64,000 nt of DNA from NCBI RefSeq assembly GCF_037975245.1, contig NC_092561.1, positions 15,569,001 through 15,633,000 on the forward strand, written 5' to 3'. A program made the position numbers and the translations under genes. The notes beneath the pieces were generated by a model. That model had not been told where the DNA came from. It searched no databases and saw nothing but the letters and a program-made list of their open reading frames with translations. The stretch comes from Apostichopus japonicus (Eukaryota; Echinodermata; Holothuroidea; Aspidochirotida; Stichopodidae). Positions 42,501-57,225 of this stretch are shown here, in pieces. Position 1 is the first letter of the stretch; the number at the start of each line of letters is the position of its first letter.

Positions 42501-43140
42501 TGGAATTGGTACAATCTAGACCTTGGTCAGTTTTTGGACTGTAATTAGGTCCAAATGGCAAGTAATCGTCAACAACTCATAAGTTTTGGAAAGATTACAG
42601 AATTTAAAAATCACAAACATCTTTTCCGACTCTTAATATGATTATTTTGTGAAGAAATTAGCCAAATTTTGAGAGAAGACCTCCTCCACGGTGTGTAAAT
42701 AGCCTATTAGCAGCATTTCAGACACAGTCATATTGTGATGAGGGCTAGAATTAGTCCCATTATTGACAGAAGGAACACATTGGGCCAAATTTCATGGCTT
42801 TTAGTAGAAGATTACAAATATTCCGACTAACATGAACAGTTTCAGAACTGTAGCTCTTCATTTTAAGTAGATATTAGGCCTCAAAATAACCACACATCCC
42901 ATCTAATTAACTAGTGTGCACAAAACTTCTAGTGCAATAGTCAAAACCATACCAGTAAAATAGGGCAAAATAGGAAGTTTTAAAAAAAAAAACCTTGTTT
43001 ATGTCTTGTCGAATAAAGTTAAAGTGAATCCATGAACAAATGCACTATTTTGGACTTTCAACATCAATTTTTCATGAAAAAATAACCAAAATACTATACC
43101 ATGTTCAGACCTTTTGCATGTAGTAAAGCTCAATAGAGAG
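36591..43140. repeat. Nested satellite (416 bp and ~3.48 kb)
   Basis: A 416-bp unit, anchored at AGTGTGGTAC, has full copies starting at 36591, 39654 and 40070, and partial ones from about 39271 and 42753. A longer segment of about 2.23 kb at 37041-39270 is repeated at 40522-42752, giving a period of about 3481 bp at high similarity. Inside the long segment, two blocks about 460 bp apart (near 38340-38640 and 38800-39100) are themselves related. No coding capacity was recognised. Confidence 0.88.
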
Positions 43141-43680
43141 TGGTACTCATTGGAAGGGGGTATATTTTCAGTGAATTCTCGCACCCAAAATAACATTACA
43201 TAAACAAGACAGTTTTAATTTGGGACTCTTAACATATATTCAAGGTCGAATTTATAGTTTCTGGTATTTTTATGAAATACTTGTATGAGAAATCACTAAA
43301 ATACATGACATGTAGTCTTCTGAAAGTCTGCAAGGTATGTACGCTGTGCACAGTACTATTCTGAAACGTCTTAGTTTTATGGTGTAATTATGTCCATTTT
43401 CATAAATGAACCCTATATTTTGGTTGATTTATCAAATTAAACACACAAGTTAGTGCACATGCAATCTTTCAAGCAAGTAAATCTATTTCTTCATGAAGAA
43501 ATTAGCAAAAAGCTATACCCTTACTAATACAGTGGTGTGTAGTTCTGTTGTGTACGTCATTGTGTGATATATCAGGTGGTCTAGTTTCACCCCTGCCATT
43601 GATACCAAATATCATCAAGTACTTATGACTGTCTAATTTGAGACAGAATAAACATATTGAAGAAGAAATTCATCTATTTG
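43141..43680. repeat. Diverged partial copy of the long satellite
   Basis: The sequence near 43540-43620 (GTGGTGTGTAGTTC, then GGTGGTCTAGTTTCA and CATTGATACCAAAT) matches the long segment near 37400-37490 and 40880-40970, but with many substitutions, marking an older edge of the array. Confidence 0.7.
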
Positions 43681-44075
43681 AAGATATTGCATGCCTGCAG
43701 CACTTATTGAAGCATTTTCTCTTTTTGTATAATTAACTGAAGAGCTAACCTGTACAGCTTTAGGCAATTGAAGTTGAGCTACAGTGTATCACAAATTTTG
43801 CAATGAAATTGTTACTTAATTTCTAGTGATGTTTGAAAACTCTTGTACATGTTTTGTGCTGAAGTTGGGAAGGTTATAAAAGACTTTCTTTCCTTGGAAC
43901 CATTCAAGAATCCACCCTACCTTACTCAAGGCAAACTTCTATTCAACTAACGAGATATAGTTCACTATGAGAATTCAATGGGGATAATAGACAGGAAGAG
44001 AGATAAATCTCCACATAAACTATCAAGATATACCATTGAAATGCTTGACCATAATTACAAACAAATGAGTTGTTC

Positions 44076-44110
44076 ATAAAGGACTGTTTTCAATGAGATA
44101 ATCCAAGCTT
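44076..44110. repeat. 35-bp direct repeat, right copy
   Basis: Exact copy of 35887-35921, followed within about 15 nt in both places by GGGTGCAG. Confidence 0.85.
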
Positions 44111-44595
44111 TTAGCTTTGGGTGCAGACAATGACCTGGTACAAAAGCTGCATTTTAAGTGAAGAAGGCTGTCTAGGAAAGCCCCATAGTTCGACAAGTCG
44201 CCCTGTTTACCACCCTTATTGAAATTTCATGTAACTTGTTCTCGTCTCGTCGAAGTGTATTAATATCAAATTCAATTCTGTATAGATTGCCATGTTTTTA
44301 ATCTTTTAGAATCATCGTTCAATACAACATTCGCTCCTTTAATGGCTTAGGCCTATTTATTGTGTAGGCCTACTAAAGCCTGTGGCTACATGGCTTCGGC
44401 ATAATGGGATGATTTTCTTATTGAAAGACCAGAATGTTTTATGTTATAAATTCATGATAAATGTTAGGCCAGTTATGTGTAAAACAAATACTTCGGAGCT
44501 AAAAAAGTAAAATATGGAAAGAACTAAAGACCGATAACGAGCTTACATACTACTATTCGTCATATGCTTTCATGTCGACTGCTTTTCTGGTTTTT

Positions 44596-44670
44596 TGGAC
44601 CTTCTGGGGTTTCTGACCCGCTTGAGTGTGCGGCAGAATCTTTCTCTCATTGAAATAACGTGTAAAAAAA
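44596..44670. repeat. Isolated terminal-motif remnant
   Basis: GGACCTTCTGGGGTTTCTGA continues with CCCGC and then TGCGGCAGAATC, TTTCTC and ATTGAAAT. The first part matches 29439-29460 in the left terminal cluster; the second matches the DNA just after each 30-bp minisatellite (near 30868). It links these two parts of the insertion as pieces of one family. Confidence 0.65.
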
Positions 44671-47600
44671 ATTGAAAGATTGAAGGATCTTTCAAGTGTA
44701 TGCATACCTATCTTTAACGTGGATATTATGTTAAAGAACATGGAAATATAGTATTATATGCAAATATAGTATTATAAGCACATCCTGCAAATAAATGTGT
44801 TTCGAAATTCTTTAGGGGTTGCGAAGTTTAAAATTACACTCCGCTTCTATTAGGGGAAGGGGAGAGGTGCGTAACGTTTTGTGTTTGCTGGGGCGGCAAT
44901 TAATTTTCATGGGGGCACTGGTAGCCCAATATAGGCTATTTTATGATAAGTTACTTATTGGGCGTCGGATTAAATTAAAAATCTATTAAAAATATGAGAC
45001 AAGTTTCAGGTCATTCAATCTGAATATCGAATATCAATATATTGGTAATAGGTGGAGGGGGGGGGGAAGTCGAATTATCTATTTTGTAATGTTTCAAGCA
45101 CCACTGCATGACGAAGCCCTGAAAAAAAATATACTAAAGGGCTCTAGAGGTACACTTCCATCAATGGTGTTACATGATGGTTGCCTATACAGTCGGGGTG
45201 GGGCGGCAGGGGGGGCTTATCGTACATGGTCTCAAAGTTATAAACTATGTCAAATTGAGGGTGATAATCAAGAAAGCTAAATAGGCTCTAACTTTTAATA
45301 GAGGGCGGTAATCGAAAACGGTTATACTATAAATGGCTTTCCTGCCAAAAAACCCACAGCCAGGTGCTTCCGCACATACAGCACGCGGCTTGTATTTATT
45401 CTTTTTATCAACTCGTTTGTTCTGTTATTACCTGTTGAAACTCCAAAGAAATATTACGCTGCTGGAATAAATTATTTCCAATGTGTTCATATGAGTTTCT
45501 ATTTTTGAAACTTAGTAACTGTGGCACAATCTATTATTAAAAACATCATCTTTTAGACCGTGCACGTGCCTAAAATGTAGAAGGTCTTAAGTGCCACGGC
45601 CAATTGCTGTCCTCTGAAAAAAAGCGCCCTCAATTGTAAAAAGCATCTGGCTGGCTTCGGATTATTAATTTCCTGATAATTAGGTCACCAACAGACGGAA
45701 AGTCTTTAAAATATAGTGTCATATTTAGAATTTTATTCTCTTTCCAATGATACCAAGTGTAATAATTTTGGGGCAGGATTCCGGAAGATATCGAGAATAA
45801 TCACATTTTCAATTTTGTCCAATTTTGTCCGTTATTTGTCCATAATTAGGCCAATTCTACACCAACCTGTACAATTTTGGTCTCATTATAAAGAGTGGCC
45901 AAATATCTAATAGAAACATTTATCGAAAGAGGCGATAGACATTTAGGGAACGAGTAATTCGACTGGAAAGGTGTCAAAATTAATCTCAGGGTCTAAAACC
46001 CCATGAAAAGTTAGTGAAAAATTACACTCGGAAATTTTAATTTTCAGCAAAACTACTCAACCGATTTTGCTGAAAATTGAAAGGTATTAACCTTAATTGT
46101 GGCCCTAAAAATACGTGCTTTAACTTAATCGATATCAACTTTATATCGAAAGTTATAACTGATTGATTTTTCAGTGTTATTGGCAAAAAGTAGTGTTATT
46201 GAAGTCAGACCTGAGACGCCTGCATTATATGGGTTCATTTACGTATTTTGAAAAATAAAGGGGAAAAAAAAGTCAAAGGAATCAAACGAATGTCCGATGC
46301 TTCGTAAAGACTTGAAAAAAAGACTTAATTGGTGAAAAAACGGTGAAAATCCGATCAAAATTGACAATTTTATGAATCTCCGGGTCCTAAGTGCCATGTT
46401 TGTTTTCAGAAACTCCTGGGTTTTATGACCCGCGAGTGACTTTTGGTGATTTCATAATGATTTTAATAATTTCTCCTAACTTTAATTTTTGGTCAAATTG
46501 ACTCATAATTTAAGATGATATGCAATAAAGTGTCTTCTTCCACCCGGAATTTTTTTTAAATTTTTTTCTCCCTTGTATTACATTGTAATTTTATAATTTA
46601 TAATTTTCCAAAAATCCACGATAAACTCCCCAAAAGTGGATATATTTGTACCAAATTTTTTGTGTGCATTAATTGATCCAAATAAACATGGCTCCAAAAA
46701 AATCGCGAGATTCCATCCAAAGAATCTTCAGTTTCACACTTTTGAAAATCTGCTATTAAAATCGGCATATTTGACATTTTTGCCTTATTCTCTCCCAAAT
46801 TTGCACAAATTTAACGGAATTTGTGTTAAAATGGCTAAATTTTGTTTACTGCAGTTCCTTGAAAGTAGACTAGATGTTTAGACGTAGGGGAGGGGTGAAA
46901 AGTTTATTTATGGGAAGGGTTAACTACTCTGACATGTAATTTCTGGTGGTTTGGGGCACTCAAAATGAGGCCAATTGTCATAGAAATCAATATCATGTAG
47001 AAACATTTAGTTTTGTCAATTTTTTTAATTTTCGAAGGTGTCTTACAGCATGAATGATCAATCTCCCTTCGTTACATGCTAGTTTTGTATTCGAAATATT
47101 GTTGAAGTAGTACATGTTTTCCTTCAGAGATCCGATATGTCATTAGAAGACTTATTTGAGCTTGTATGACAAATTTCTGGTTCATTCGCACTGGCTCATT
47201 AAAGTTATAGACCAGGTTACATCACCCCCGTGTGCTCATGTTGTAAATAGTGTGCCAACAATGCATCCATTTTTCCTCCTTCAAACATACCTTTCCCTTA
47301 TTGGAAAATGGATAGAGAGTAAACATTGCTCATTACTGCGTGTGATGACATACCCCCCCCCCCCCCATACATATCATCAACCTCTAGAAACTATCTGCAT
47401 AGACTTTCATATCACATACCCCCCCCCCCCCCTCCACTTTACTGATACCCACCACAAGTGATATACCATTATTATTCCTGTTTTTTACTTCCATTCTCAT
47501 GTACTCATCATTTAAAAAAAAAAATCAAGTTAATTTAACCATGTGGTCACTTATTTGTGTAAATAAATGACTAATATTATATTGAAAGAAATTTTACAGT

Positions 47601-48348
47601 GTAACTATGGCAAAAACACGTTATAGATATGTCACCGAGTCGAGCGGCCGTTGGTGTGATATGTTAACCGAACGAGACGGGGAGATTTCCATAGGATTCA
47701 CGCTCTGGTCGACGAAGTCTCATACTCGCAACGTACACTCGTTATGTGGTCGGGTCGCACTTTAACGTGTTCTATTCGGTTATTTCGTTAAATTTCAAGT
47801 AAAAATACATCGGATTGCCTTAGTTTGATCAACAACCATTAATATGTAAAGAAATCATGCAGATATTCGCCACAATCGAGCAACAAAAGTTTAAAAAAGT
47901 AACGGAAGGGTGCAACAATGTCATAGTTTTCCATTCGCCCTTGATGCATAATACCAATTGCACGATGTTTTCACGATCTTTAGCAAGATTTTCGTGGATA
48001 AATATCTCTGAAACTAATGAATGCTTTTGCTTCAAAATAGTCTTAAATTAAAGTTTTATGTTAAATTACGTACTACAAGTCGAAAGAATCCATTCCTTTG
48101 ACTAACGTTGGTGTTTAACGTATTTTAACGTGAAGTGTAATATGCCCGTTAAAAAATAAGGAAAAGTGGAAAAAATTTAAAAAAATTATATATTTGAAGT
48201 ATATTTAATTCTAAACTCATACCAAAAAAAATCGCGAGTTTTCAGCGTTATTTTAATTTATTAACTCCATTCGAAAGTAGTTCGTTCTACAAGGACAAAT
48301 AACCCAGAGCACTTGGCTGTCCTAAAGTAGTTCCCCGTTTTCTCGGAA
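44671..48348. other. Low-information right part of insertion
   Basis: AT-rich DNA without a recognised gene. It contains one more motif remnant (GGGTTTTATGACCC, 46418-46431), two C runs of 14-17 bases (about 47351-47367 and 47418-47433) about 66 bp apart and followed by similar CCAC/CATAC sequence, and a less AT-rich stretch at about 47630-47780. Open frames of 60-101 codons are not convincing. Confidence 0.5.
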
Positions 48349-48373
48349 GGTCAAAAACCCCGTGTCGCTAGAT
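48349..48373. repeat. Right end of the insertion
   Basis: GGTCAAAAACCCC (48349-48361) is the inverted form of the left-end motif, followed by GTGTCGCTAGAT and then H2A. The corresponding end before unit 1 reads GGGCAAAAAGCCCC (445-458) and CTGGCCGCTAGCA. Confidence 0.6.
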
Positions 48374-48718
48374 AAGGCCAAGAGTCGATCTGCAAGAGCA
48401 GGGCTTCAATTCCCAGTAGGTCGTGTACACAGGTTCCTGCGAAGAGGAAATTACGCCCAGAGGATCGGCGCTGGCGCACCCGTCTACCTGGCTGCCGTAC
48501 TAGAGTACCTCGCCGCCGAGATCTTGGAATTGGCCGGTAACGCTGCACGTGACAACAAGAAGACCAGGATCATCCCCCGTCATCTCCAACTCGCCATCCG
48601 AAACGACGAGGAGTTGAACAAACTCTTGAGCGGAGTCACCATCGCCCAGGGAGGTGTTCTTCCAAACATCCAGGCTGTCCTTCTACCCAAGAAGACATCC
48701 GGAGGCAAGAAGGCTTAA
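48374..48718 (+). pseudogene. H2A: Histone H2A 3' fragment (unit 6)
   Basis: H2A resumes at AAGGCCAAGAGTCG with mature residues 12-125, the stop codon and the 3' signals, all matching intact copies. There is no ATG upstream in frame; the frame continues back only through a few foreign codons. With the 5' fragment at 29270-29312 it is one gene cut in two by 19 kb. Confidence 0.93.
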
Positions 48719-48756
48719 AGGGGAGGTTGCATTGCAATCGCCCATCGATTACCAAC

Positions 48757-48772
48757 GGCTCTTTTAAGGGCC
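48757..48772 (+). terminator. Histone 3' stem-loop, H2A unit 6
   Basis: Intact stem-loop and CCAGAAAGA despite the broken gene. Confidence 0.95.
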
Positions 48773-49095
48773 ATCAAATCACCCAGAAAGATATACTCAT
48801 TCCTCTCCTCAAACATGCTTGCGTCAGTGTCTTATTTCTCCTTTTAAGTTAGATGTATCAGCTAGCTGCAACCCCAATAATCGTGGGGCTTCGGACCCTC
48901 AGCCAAAAACCAAAGGTCAGAAACCCCAAGATTTGATTGAAAACTCCTGCTGGACAGAAAACTAACATCCCATAAAAAAAAAAAATTAAAAAAAATATAT
49001 ATAATGTATGTAGGGAACTTTTCACATGATTTTGGCCGCAGGTTTTATGAATTAAGTATTTAGCAAGATATCTTGGATTAGGGGATAAAGGGAAC

Positions 49096-49127
<32 letters not shown>

Positions 49128-49873
49128 GAATAATTTTTGTAACTTTTTGGGTTTGAAATAAAAATAGATATTGTGTTTGGCTGCTTCAATGAGCTTACTG
49201 GTAGCAATGCATCTGGGGGTGTTAAGTCAGATCCTAAGGGCTTTGTTATTAATAGTCTTAGAAATTTGAAACTTGTAACAACTAACGAGGCATATACTAC
49301 CGCAAGTATTAATCGTTTCGCACCTTTCAATGTTATTAAGTCTGGAAATTTTTGTCGGTGTGTTACGTAATCAATTCGCAAAGCCAAGCCGAGGGAACGA
49401 GCATCAGCTCAAATTTTCCCCCGATCTACTGCGAGAGCCTATTGAAATGCCCGAGGCAGGTAAACTGTTATGGCAGTGGTATTAAATTTAAGATCCGTGC
49501 TTTGAACGATAGAGATATTACTACGTTTTTAAGATTTACTTCTCTTGTATTGGAGATCGTTAACATACACGCTGATGTGTGTCAACCCATGTTAACACGC
49601 TTATAATACAAAGGCGATTAGGATAGAGGATCTGTCTGTGTGTGTGTGTGTGTGTGTGTGTGGATTAGGGGTTATGATTATGAGTTAGGGATAAGCTCAC
49701 TTTGATTATTTATTAGTGAATTGCATCATGCACGAAGGGAATCACCAACCACCCAGCATAGAAGTAATAATAACAATAATAATGATAATCATTTAAAAAA
49801 TAATAATAATAATGAGACGACAAGTTGCATGTTCGGAGGGAGAGAAAAATCTGCTCTAACTGGTAGATATGAT

Positions 49874-49889
49874 GGCCCTTAAAAGAGCC
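49874..49889 (-). terminator. Histone 3' stem-loop, H3 unit 6
   Basis: Minus-strand stem-loop downstream of the H3 stop at 49926. Confidence 0.94.
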
Positions 49890-49925
49890 GTTGGTTTTCG
49901 AGAATCCGTCGGAGACAGATACGAT

Positions 49926-51396
<1,471 letters not shown>

Positions 51397-51435
51397 ATGC
51401 ATCTTTCCTGTCACGAAGACGAATCGAAATCCAAC

Positions 51436-51451
51436 GGCTCTTTTAAGGGCC
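51436..51451 (+). terminator. Histone 3' stem-loop, H4 unit 6
   Basis: Canonical stem-loop plus CCAGAGAGA. Confidence 0.95.
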
Positions 51452-53325
51452 ATCAAATATCCCCAGAGAGAGTTACTCATTCCTCTCCCTCGAAACATGC
51501 AATTCGTCGTCTTAATTCTTTTCTTTGTGTGAGTGAATGTATGTGTGTGTGTATGTATACGCCAGCATCGGGCAAAATAAGTTATATGCATAGGCAATTT
51601 TGCTAGAAATTTCAAAACACCGTAATTGAAATCCACCCCCTCCCTCAAGTGAAGTCCCCCCCCCCCTTTAGTAATCCCTACCTAATTGGCTCTCCAGTTC
51701 CGACCTCCTGTTTATTTATATAGACAACTTTCCCTAGAAAAAAAAAAAACAAGTGTCTATTCTACAAAACTTCAATATTATCCCCGTAGGACCTCTTGCG
51801 AAGGTCGAGCAGGGGTAAACTCCTTTTATTTATACTCAAGTGAAGTCGGTTATTATACGTAATAAAATTCTGCAACAACCCCCAGTTCACCAATACAGCA
51901 AACCAGTGAAGTTCTAAGACATACGACCCAACAAGCAAGACAATACGAACTTCCCCCACCCCTCCACCCCCCTCCCGAATCGCTACTTGTCCATTGAACA
52001 CAATGCATGCACGACTGTACCGTTACACGATTAGTCCCAAATGCGAGACAACATATCATTTGAAAATGCGCCCTTTTTTACCACTGCCAGAACAGTTTCC
52101 CTTGCCTCGGGCATTTTATTTGGCTCACGCGGTAGATCACTGGTAATGTGAGCCGAGGAAGTTACTTTTCCAAGCTCGTTCCCTTCGCTAGGCTTGGCGA
52201 GTCGATTACGTAACACGCATGCTATTGTTCCAGACTAATTAGCTAGAAAGGTGCAGAAGTTGACAGTGGCGAAAAATGAACGTCAGTCTTACTAAAGAGC
52301 GGATTTTCATATGTGGCTATGTCGCGATCATCGCAAGTGAAACTATTCAGTGTTTGTGTGTGGTGGGGGAGGACCTAGAGGTTATTTATCGTTATTGTTG
52401 GATTTATTATGGATTATTATGGATTCTAATACCTGCCTGTCTTGTCTCCTTACACCGTACAAACCTAGCAGAACCCTACGGTCATCATCGCAGGAATTGC
52501 TCAAGGAGAAGAGAACAAGATGCAAGACCGGCGACAGAGCCTTCTCAGTCAGCGCTCCCAGAATGCCTATACCGAACTCTGTGAGTGTATGCATTTCTCT
52601 TACCACTTTTAAAAACTGCTTTGAAAGCATATTATGTTCGACTCGCTTTTACTGTGTGATTGACTGTGTTTTAACTGTCATTGTGCATAGATACTACGTT
52701 TGGAACTAGTTACTTAATTCTGAACATTTGATTTTTTTTAATATCTATCTTTCATTTATTTAGTACGTTTAGACTCTATTTTGTATCGTTTAGTATTGGG
52801 TATTTGATCTGTTTTAGGATTTTGTAATAATTCTCATACTGTAATGTATTTTTTTTTTTGTAATTTAAAAATTTTCATTTATTTACTACGTTTAGGGCTC
52901 TATTTTGTATCGTTTAGTATTTAGGCTTTTACAATAATTCTCTTACTGTACTATAGTTCCTCATACTTATATATATTTAAACCTGGACTATGATTGAATC
53001 TATTTACATGCTTCTGAAATTGTTTTGGAGTATATGCGTTTTAGTATCGTTTAGTACGGGTGTGTTTTTTTTATATTGTTGCCTTTGGCTTTTACTTTTT
53101 TTCTTTTTTTTTTTGCGCAGCTTTGCTGATTATGCGCTACATAAATATCACTTATTAATATTATTATTATCGATAAACGGGCCCCAGAACGTGATCAACT
53201 ACACGGTCAATGGCTTGAGAGTAACAGGTATATATGATACAATGTTAGATTACTTAAAATAAGAGACAACGAAACTGCATGTTTGAGGAGGGGGAGATAA
53301 GTCTGCCGTTTCTGGAATATAGGAT

Positions 53326-53341
53326 GGCCCTTAAAAGAGCC
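53326..53341 (-). terminator. Histone 3' stem-loop, H2B unit 6
   Basis: Minus-strand stem-loop downstream of the H2B stop at 53377. Confidence 0.94.
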
Positions 53342-53376
53342 GTTGGATGTCGAGCCTTCTACACGAGAAGAACAAT

Positions 53377-53748
53377 CTACTTGGAGGTGGTGTACTTGGT
53401 GACAGCCTTGGTACCCTCTGAGACGGCATGCTTGGCGAGCTCACCAGGCAGCAACAGTCTGACGGCGGTCTGGACCTCCCGACTGGTGATGGTGGACTTC
53501 CTGTTGTAGTGGGCCAAACGGGAAGCTTCGGCGGCGATACGCTCGAAGATGTCGTTCACGAAGCTGTTCATGATAGACATAGCACGGCTAGAGATACCGG
53601 TGTCTGGGTGGACCTGCTTCATGACTTTGTAGATGTAGATACTGTAAGTCTCACGCCTGGTCCTTCGCCTCTTCTTGTCTCCTGGGTTGCGAGGTGCCTT
53701 GGACTTGGCGGCCTTCTTTGCTCCCTTTCCTGCAGCTTTTGGTGCCAT
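53377..53748 (-). CDS. H2B: Histone H2B (unit 6)
   Basis: 123 residues, identical to unit 1. Confidence 0.98.
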   Translation of the reverse strand: MAPKAAGKGAKKAAKSKAPRNPGDKKRRRTRRETYSIYIYKVMKQVHPDTGISSRAMSIMNSFVNDIFERIAAEASRLAHYNRKSTITSREVQTAVRLLLPGELAKHAVSEGTKAVTKYTTSK

Positions 53749-54112
53749 TTTGGACGTGAAGTTTTCGTTGCGATACGGTAAGTAAAGCGATGAATGAATG
53801 AGTGTCCTCCACGCTGCGAAATGTATTTATGACAGATTTGATATCACTTCAGCGAAGCAGAAAAACTTCCCATATTGACAAAGCACGTGCTATGCATTGC
53901 ACAGCACACACGAGCTGGCCAATCACAATGCGGAAGCTTTTCTTAATTCTTTCACGCATTGTACGATCAGGGCAAAGGGTGGCATAGAATCCCCTCATAA
54001 GGGCACTGTGCTGTAGCTTTAGAGTCCGGACTACTTGAATGAGAGCTTTCCGGCAGGCAAATCATTTCTTTGATTCGTTTCAAGTCGAAAACATACCCAA
54101 ATTTACTTCATC
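53749..54112. promoter_or_regulatory. Divergent H2B-H2A promoter region (units 6/7)
   Basis: 364 bp with the same sites as 5843-6206. Confidence 0.63.
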
Positions 54113-54493
54113 ATGACTGGCAGGGGCAAAGGTGGTAAGGCCAGGGCAAAGGCCAAGAGTCGATCTGCAAGAGCAGGGCTTCAATTCCCAGTAGGTCGTG
54201 TACACAGGTTCCTGCGAAGAGGAAATTACGCCCAGAGGATCGGCGCTGGCGCACCCGTCTACCTGGCTGCCGTACTAGAGTACCTCGCCGCCGAGATCTT
54301 GGAATTGGCCGGTAACGCTGCACGTGACAACAAGAAGACCAGGATCATCCCCCGTCATCTCCAACTCGCCATCCGAAACGACGAGGAGTTGAACAAACTC
54401 TTGAGCGGAGTCACCATCGCCCAGGGAGGTGTTCTTCCAAACATCCAGGCTGTCCTTCTACCCAAGAAGACATCCGGAGGCAAGAAGGCTTAA
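54113..54493 (+). CDS. H2A: Histone H2A (unit 7)
   Basis: 126 residues, identical to unit 2. Confidence 0.98.
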   Translation: MTGRGKGGKARAKAKSRSARAGLQFPVGRVHRFLRRGNYAQRIGAGAPVYLAAVLEYLAAEILELAGNAARDNKKTRIIPRHLQLAIRNDEELNKLLSGVTIAQGGVLPNIQAVLLPKKTSGGKKA

Positions 54494-54531
54494 AGGGGAG
54501 GTTGCATTGCAATCGCCCATCGATTACCAAC

Positions 54532-54547
54532 GGCTCTTTTAAGGGCC
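54532..54547 (+). terminator. Histone 3' stem-loop, H2A unit 7
   Basis: Canonical stem-loop plus CCAGAAAGA. Confidence 0.95.
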
Positions 54548-55398
54548 ATCAAATCACCCAGAAAGATATACTCATTCCTCTCCTCAAACATGCTTGCGTC
54601 AGTGTCTTATTTCTCCTTTTAAGTTAGATGTATCAGCTAGCTGCAACCCCAATAATCGTGGGGCTTCGGACCCTCAGCCAAAAACCAAAGGTCAGAAACC
54701 CCAAGATTTGATTGAAAACTCCTGCTGGACAGAAAACTAACATCCCATAAAAAAAAAAAAAAAATAAAGAAAATATATATAATGTATGTAGGGAACTTTT
54801 CACATGATTTTGGCCGCAGGTTTTATGAATTAAGTATTTAGCAAGAGATCTTGGATTAGGGGATAAAGGGAACTTTATTATTATTATTATTATGAATAAT
54901 TTTTGTAACTTTTTGGGTTTGAAATAAAAATAGATATTGTGTTTGGCTGCTTCAATGAGCTTACTGGTAGCAATGCATCTGGGGGTGTTAAGTCAGATCC
55001 TAAGGGCTTTGTTATTAATAGTCTTAGAAATTTGAAACTTGTAACAACTAACGAGGCATATACTACCGCAAGTATTAATCGTTTCGCACCTTTCAATGTT
55101 ATTAAGTCTGGAAATTTTTGTCGGTGTGTTACGTAATCAATTCGCAAAGCCAAGCCGAGGGAACGAGCATCAGCTCAAATTTTCCCCCGATCTACTGCGA
55201 GAGCCTATTGAAATGCCCGAGGCAGGTAAACTGTTATGGCAGTGGTATTAAATTTAAGATCCGTGCTTTGAACGATAGAGATATTACTACGTTTTTAAGA
55301 TTTACTTCTCTTGTATTGGAGATCGTTAACATACACGCTGATGTGTGTCAACCCATGTTAACACGCTTATAATACAAAGGCGATTAGGATAGAGGATC

Positions 55399-55430
<32 letters not shown>

Positions 55431-55647
55431 GATTAGGGGTTATGATTATGAGTTAGGGATAAGCTCACTTTGATTATTTATTAGTGAATTGCATCATGCA
55501 CGAAGGGAATCACCAACCACCCAGCATAGAAGTAATAATAACAATAATAATGATAATCATTTAAAAAATAATAATAATAATAATAATGAGACGACAAGTT
55601 GCATGTTCGGAGGGAGAGAAAAATCTGCTCTAACTGGTAGATATGAT

Positions 55648-55663
55648 GGCCCTTAAAAGAGCC
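55648..55663 (-). terminator. Histone 3' stem-loop, H3 unit 7
   Basis: Minus-strand stem-loop downstream of the H3 stop at 55700. Confidence 0.94.
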
Positions 55664-55699
55664 GTTGGTTTTCGAGAATCCGTCGGAGACAGATACGAT

Positions 55700-57170
<1,471 letters not shown>

Positions 57171-57209
57171 ATGCATCTTTCCTGTCACGAAGACGAATCG
57201 AAATCCAAC

Positions 57210-57225
57210 GGCTCTTTTAAGGGCC
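57210..57225 (+). terminator. Histone 3' stem-loop, H4 unit 7
   Basis: Canonical stem-loop plus CCAGAGAGA. Confidence 0.95.

Larger units (their letters stand above)
29313..48373. mobile_element. 19-kb non-coding insertion in H2A
   Basis: This block of 19,061 bp separates codon 14 of an H2A gene from the rest of it, with AAGGCCA on both sides. No transposase, reverse transcriptase, integrase or other known protein could be recognised; the longest open frames are about 128 codons and lie in tandem repeats. The ends share the motif GGGG-TT-TGACC in inverted orientation (from 29333 and, reversed, 48349-48361). The first 69 bp match a module in each histone spacer. The right end stops CTAG-AT, and CTAG also fits the CTRR 3' end of Helitrons, but the 7-bp duplication argues against a Helitron. 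The interior is mostly satellite DNA, so the original element may be much smaller than what now lies between the junctions. Confidence 0.75.

Noticed and set aside
45089-47461. Frames of 60-101 codons in the right part of the insertion
   Set aside because: Compositionally random; one runs through C-run DNA giving artificial proline stretches.
29313-48373. The insertion as a classic Helitron
   Set aside because: The right end CTAG fits CTRR, but there is no TC left end, no A-T target and no Rep/helicase. A 7-bp duplication is not expected for Helitrons.
29270-48718. The 19-kb block as an intron of H2A
   Set aside because: The left junction reads GGCCA-GCTGC with no GT donor, the frame hits a stop after 12 codons, and the other intact H2A copies are intronless. 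The right sides end in AG by chance (CTAG).
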